Part shown: positions 60,861 to 64,000 of the stretch, piece after piece
How the letters are laid out: the number at the start of each line of letters is the position of its first letter
How positions within the stretch are numbered: the stretch's first letter is position 1
NCBI RefSeq assembly: GCF_030413615.1
Contig: NZ_CP129236.1
Coordinates: 852,001 to 916,000, forward strand
DNA: 64,000 nucleotides
Source: Planococcus shixiaomingii
GTDB taxonomy: Bacteria > Bacillota > Bacilli > Bacillales_A > Planococcaceae
Direction: 5' to 3'
Notes under the pieces: model-generated
Seen by the model: the letters and a program-made list of their open reading frames with translations, nothing else
The model's database searches: none
Told to the model about the DNA's origin: nothing
Made by a program: the position numbers and the translations under genes

Positions 60861-60879
60861 CGGAAAAGAGGAGAGCCCA

Positions 60880-61977
60880 ATGGGACGATTATTCATCCAC
60901 TCCAGACTTTTACTAGTCCTGCTGGCTTTGGTTTTTGGCGTCTCGGGCTGCTTGCCAGGCACCAGCGGCAAGAGTGCAGTTCAGCAAAAAGTATCGCCTG
61001 AGCCGTCGGTGGTGAAAAATGTTAATGCAGCTGAAGAAAAGATAAAAATAGGTTTTTCCATGGATACTTTGCTTGAGGAGCGCTGGTTAAAGGACCGGGA
61101 TTTGTTCAAAAAAGAAGTAGAAGCGTTGGGGGCAGAAATCGAAATTTTAGCAGCGAATGGCGACGACGCGTTGCAAATTGCCCAAGCGGAAACGTTGATC
61201 GGTGAAGGCATCGACCTTCTTGTAGTTGTTCCGCATAACGCGGAAGCGACTGCGGCGATTGTCCATAAAGCCCACAAGGCAGGCATTAAAGTAATTGCCT
61301 ATGACCGGCTGATCAAAAATGCCGATGTTGACTTGTATGTGTCATTCGACAATGAAAAAGTCGGCGAACTGCAAGCCAAAGCAATAACAAAGCTGGTTCC
61401 GAAAGGGAACTATGTCTATATGGGCGGTGCTGATACGGACAACAATGCCCATCTGTTGAAAAAAGGGGTTTTCAATATATTGCAGCCTTATATAGAGCGA
61501 GGGGATATAACAGTCACTTACGATCAGTGGACAGAAGATTGGTCGCCAGCGAAAGCAGAAGCCAATATGGCAGCAGCGCTTGAAGCGAACAGCAATCAGA
61601 TTGATGCAGTTATCGCGGCAAATGACGCCACCGCCACAGGCATCACTAAAGCTCTTGAAGCAAAAGGGTTGGCAGGCAAAATACCGGTTGCAGGGCAAGA
61701 TGCGGAATTGGCAGGTGTACGGCGAATTGTTGAAGGAACCCAAACCATGACTGTCTACAAGCCGATCAAATCGTTGACCAAGGAAGCGGCTGAACTTGTA
61801 GTGAAGTTAGCGAAAGGCGGCAGTGTAGAGGCCAAACATAAAATAAACAACGGAAAAACCGAAGTGCCGGCTGTCTTATTGTCCCCGATTGCGGTGACCA
61901 AAGAAAATATTGACGACACTATTATTAAGGATGGCTTCCATTCCAAAGAAGATGTTTACGGATTAGAAGAAGACTGA
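60880..61977 (+). CDS. xylF: D-xylose-binding lipoprotein, XylF-like
   Basis: A 365-residue lipoprotein (lipobox GVSGC). The mature region follows the E. coli XylF pattern closely as I recall it: RWLKDRDLFKKEVEALGAEI, IKVIAYDRLIKNADVDLYVS, FDNEKVGELQAKA, GTQTMTVYKPI. GAGGAG precedes the ATG at 60880; the longer frame starts inside the regulator gene. It is the last gene of the sensor operon, about 4 kb from the permease. It may supply xylose to the same XylG/XylH-type importer. Confidence 0.88.
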   Translation: MGRLFIHSRLLLVLLALVFGVSGCLPGTSGKSAVQQKVSPEPSVVKNVNAAEEKIKIGFSMDTLLEERWLKDRDLFKKEVEALGAEIEILAANGDDALQIAQAETLIGEGIDLLVVVPHNAEATAAIVHKAHKAGIKVIAYDRLIKNADVDLYVSFDNEKVGELQAKAITKLVPKGNYVYMGGADTDNNAHLLKKGVFNILQPYIERGDITVTYDQWTEDWSPAKAEANMAAALEANSNQIDAVIAANDATATGITKALEAKGLAGKIPVAGQDAELAGVRRIVEGTQTMTVYKPIKSLTKEAAELVVKLAKGGSVEAKHKINNGKTEVPAVLLSPIAVTKENIDDTIIKDGFHSKEDVYGLEED

Positions 61978-62020
61978 AAGAGGCAAGGAAGAATCAACTG
62001 ATTTCTTCCTTGCCTCTTTC
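61976..62020. terminator. Bidirectional terminator
   Basis: GAAAGAGGCAAGGAAGAA - TCAACTGAT - TTCTTCCTTGCCTCTTTC, an 18-base stem between convergent genes. Confidence 0.92.
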
Positions 62021-62030
62021 TATCCTTTCT

Positions 62031-63251
62031 TTATTCAAAAAACAAATAGTCATTTTCAAAAAGAAAGGCATAGCTGATATCGATGAACAAAAAATAGTGG
62101 TCGGATAATGGATAGCTGAACGTGCGGACCATTTCGCCGGTCTCGATATCCGAATACGTGTCCGATAAGATGCCTTTATGCCAAGTTTTCATGTGCATCG
62201 TGTTCTCCAGGAAATAAGGGCGGAAAGCCCAGTGAGAACCCCGTTGATCTTCCTCAACTTCCCAGAACTGCAGCCGTTTCCTGAAATTCGAGGAGATTTG
62301 CTGGCCGTTGCTGTCGCAAATATAAAGCCGGAAACTTTCTTCATCAAAAGCATCTTTCGCCGCTTCGATGAAAGCATCTGCTGTTTCCACGCCGTGCCAC
62401 TGATTCAGCAATTTTTTTACCTTTTCCTCGCAAGTCCGCGTAAAGGCCAGACGCCGCTCAAGGCGCGATTTTTCCCGTTGAACAAACTCCTTCACTTTGG
62501 CACCGACATTCACCGGCAAAGCATCAGTCGCCAAAAAATCGAAGTCCGGTTTTGCCAAGTAGAAACCTTGGTAATAATGGCCGCCATGCTTCCAAGCGAA
62601 ATACAGCTGGTGATTGTCTTCGATATTTTCATAAGAAAGCTTTGCGCCAATCCGGCGAGCCAATACGGATAAGGAAAAAATGATGTCCTGGAACACTTCC
62701 TGATTGTGCTGTCGGATAATACCGGTATCAATTTTTAAAATATGAGGCTTTAGCTGACGGATGCGATCGATATTTGAACTTTTTGCCCCGATATGGTCGA
62801 CCGCAATTTGAATTCCATAGGTTTTATAATAAATTAATAAATGCTCGAGCACTTCAAAGTCTTCGGCAAAATCGTGTTCAGTAATTTCCAACACGATGCG
62901 ATTCATGGGAAAGCCCTTTTTCTCGAATGTTTTCAAAGTCTGTAAAAAGTCTTCACCGCTATTGATCAGCAGCTGTTTGGCGTTGCGGTTGATGAATAAC
63001 AAACATTCATTTGCTTCTTCCAGCATTTTGCTGATTGCCAGTTGCAGTAGATGCTGGTCGACTTCAATTTTATATTCATCCGGAACATCAATATCATGAA
63101 AAAAATCGCCCAAACTGATCCAGTTGCCATCATCACATTGATAACGGCCAAGCACTTCATAGCCAATAACGTTGTGCTTGACCGCACTTATGATGGGCTG
63201 GAAAGCTGGGCGGACTTTATGTAAGTTTTCTATAATGTCTAATGGATCCAT
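62031..63251 (-). CDS. EAL-domain protein, YkuI-like
   Basis: A 406-residue protein. The N-terminal EAL domain (about 1-245) has YEVLGR in place of E-A-L-x-R, LFINRN, LEITEHD, LKIDTG and YENIED. The usual D-D-F-G segment reads VDHIG, with His for the second Asp. Residues about 250-406 form the PAS-like C-terminal domain of YkuI, which in B. subtilis binds c-di-GMP with no detected hydrolysis. AAGGGGGGAAA precedes the ATG. It is likely a c-di-GMP receptor or weak phosphodiesterase. Confidence 0.88.
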   Translation of the reverse strand: MDPLDIIENLHKVRPAFQPIISAVKHNVIGYEVLGRYQCDDGNWISLGDFFHDIDVPDEYKIEVDQHLLQLAISKMLEEANECLLFINRNAKQLLINSGEDFLQTLKTFEKKGFPMNRIVLEITEHDFAEDFEVLEHLLIYYKTYGIQIAVDHIGAKSSNIDRIRQLKPHILKIDTGIIRQHNQEVFQDIIFSLSVLARRIGAKLSYENIEDNHQLYFAWKHGGHYYQGFYLAKPDFDFLATDALPVNVGAKVKEFVQREKSRLERRLAFTRTCEEKVKKLLNQWHGVETADAFIEAAKDAFDEESFRLYICDSNGQQISSNFRKRLQFWEVEEDQRGSHWAFRPYFLENTMHMKTWHKGILSDTYSDIETGEMVRTFSYPLSDHYFLFIDISYAFLFENDYLFFE

Positions 63252-63432
63252 TGGCTTTCCCCCCTTTACAGAAGTTTTCTAATTGGCAAAGTCCGAAAAT
63301 AGGAAGTTAAAGGTCGAAGCAAGTATATTGTTATTGATAAAAAGGGAATAGAAATAAAAAACAGAAAACGATTCGGAGAAAGCTTCTCTAGTCGTGTTTT
63401 TGTTGCAGCATATATTTCTCATTGTAGCTAAA

Positions 63433-63461
63433 TTGACAGAATTATTCAAAGTTATTTAAAT
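63433..63461 (+). promoter_or_regulatory. Possible promoter of the GDSL lipase gene
   Basis: TTGACA (63433-63438), a 17-base spacer, TTAAAT (63456-63461); the -10 is weak. Confidence 0.35.
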
Positions 63462-63550
63462 GGCAGGATTATTCTGGTAGTAACCGCGCTCAATAAGTTA
63501 TTCAAAAAGATAACATAAAAGAGAGGCGCAATAGTAAAGGGGATGGCAAG

Positions 63551-64000
63551 GTGAAAAAGAAAATTGCAATAGTGGTCGCTTTTTTCCTGTTTGGTGCAGC
63601 AGGCTGCGGGCAGGAAGAACCTAACTTAACGGTTGACTATGTAGCGCTCGGCGATTCGCTTGCAGCAGGGCAAACTCCATATGCGGAAATTGGGCCTGGC
63701 TATGCGGACATGATTGCTGAAGAACTTGATGAAAAGGAGCAATTGGCGGCTTTTACGAAAGAGTTGGCGGTATCAGGCTTTACGACTGATGATGTTTTAG
63801 AAGGGCTGGAATCGGAAGAGGCAAGCGAAATAGTAGAATCAGCAGACATTATCACTATTTCAGCTGGTGCAAACGATCTTCTTCGCTTAGTTCAAGTTAA
63901 TGACACTAACGGCCATGTAAGTTTTGATGAGAATCAAGTGAACGAAGAGCTGGATGATGTACGCAAGAATATGGAAGCCATACTGACAGCATTGAAAAGT
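63551..64000 (+). CDS. GDSL-family lipase/esterase lipoprotein, N-terminal fragment
   Basis: The first 150 residues of a lipoprotein running off the right edge. Lipobox is GAAGC. GDSLAAG carries the catalytic Ser, and ISAGANDLL is the block III motif with the oxyanion Asn. It starts at GTG with AAAGGGG 8 bases upstream. SGNH hydrolases of this kind are surface esterases; the rest of the domain lies outside the window. Confidence 0.85.
   Translation, partial: MKKKIAIVVAFFLFGAAGCGQEEPNLTVDYVALGDSLAAGQTPYAEIGPGYADMIAEELDEKEQLAAFTKELAVSGFTTDDVLEGLESEEASEIVESADIITISAGANDLLRLVQVNDTNGHVSFDENQVNEELDDVRKNMEAILTALKS

Noticed and set aside
63357..63404. Imperfect hairpin with a T run upstream of the YkuI-like gene
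   Set aside because: The stem has several mismatches and no gene ends nearby on the plus strand, so I did not call it a terminator.

Overview
The window reads as the chromosome of a low-to-mid GC Gram-positive bacterium of the order Bacillales, most likely Planococcaceae (Planococcus or a close relative). The evidence is strong AAGGAGG-type ribosome binding sites, many TTG and GTG starts, numerous lipoproteins, a SAM (S-box) riboswitch, CcpA-type cre sites, YesM/YesN-type two-component genes and YkuI-, YitT- and PhoD-like proteins. The genus is inferred, because no rRNA or marker gene is present. No tRNA, rRNA, transposase, phage gene or CRISPR array was seen.

Layout. 1-6490: single genes (alpha/beta hydrolase, CPBP protease, Nudix, cupin, lipoprotein, PatB/MalY lyase, a DUF6155-like protein), then a 0.4 kb repeat element between two matching hairpins. 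6491-14456: acetamidase/formamidase, then a ROK repressor and an ABC-importer/SIS/PfkB operon laid out like the fructoselysine (frl) operon. 14539-18741: SDR, M14 carboxypeptidase, GNAT and a small protein. 18741-25645: a LacI-type locus with a divergent TIM-barrel isomerase and an RbsBAC-like importer plus Gfo/Idh/MocA dehydrogenase. 25725-31736: DinB, YlmD-like protein, S-box-controlled MetC-like enzyme, FAD oxidoreductase, LysE and YeiH transporters. 31989-43755: PhoD-like phosphatase, YitT, cell-wall hydrolase, CapA, an unlipoylatable lipoyl/E3-binding protein, an Ohr-like protein without its peroxidatic cysteine and a cupin triplet. 43839-49065: PrpR-like regulator and a threonate-type catabolic operon (permease, DUF1537 kinase, PdxA2). 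49096-52066: ArsR/AHSA1 pair, DUF4097 protein, PPK2. 52086-62020: a second repeat copy, then a ChvE/XylG/XylH-type importer followed by a membrane-anchored sugar-binding protein, a LytS/YesM kinase, a YesN regulator and a second, XylF-like, lipoprotein. 62031-64000: YkuI-like EAL protein and the start of a GDSL lipase.

Working together: four carbohydrate loci each have their own regulator, and three of them carry cre-like sites, so uptake is probably under both specific and global carbon control. The least explained structures are intergenic. First, arrays with an exact 21-bp period occur at four loci, three of them between convergent genes. Second, a MITE-like repeat (two near-full copies and one inverted fragment) lies at or between copies of transcription terminators.
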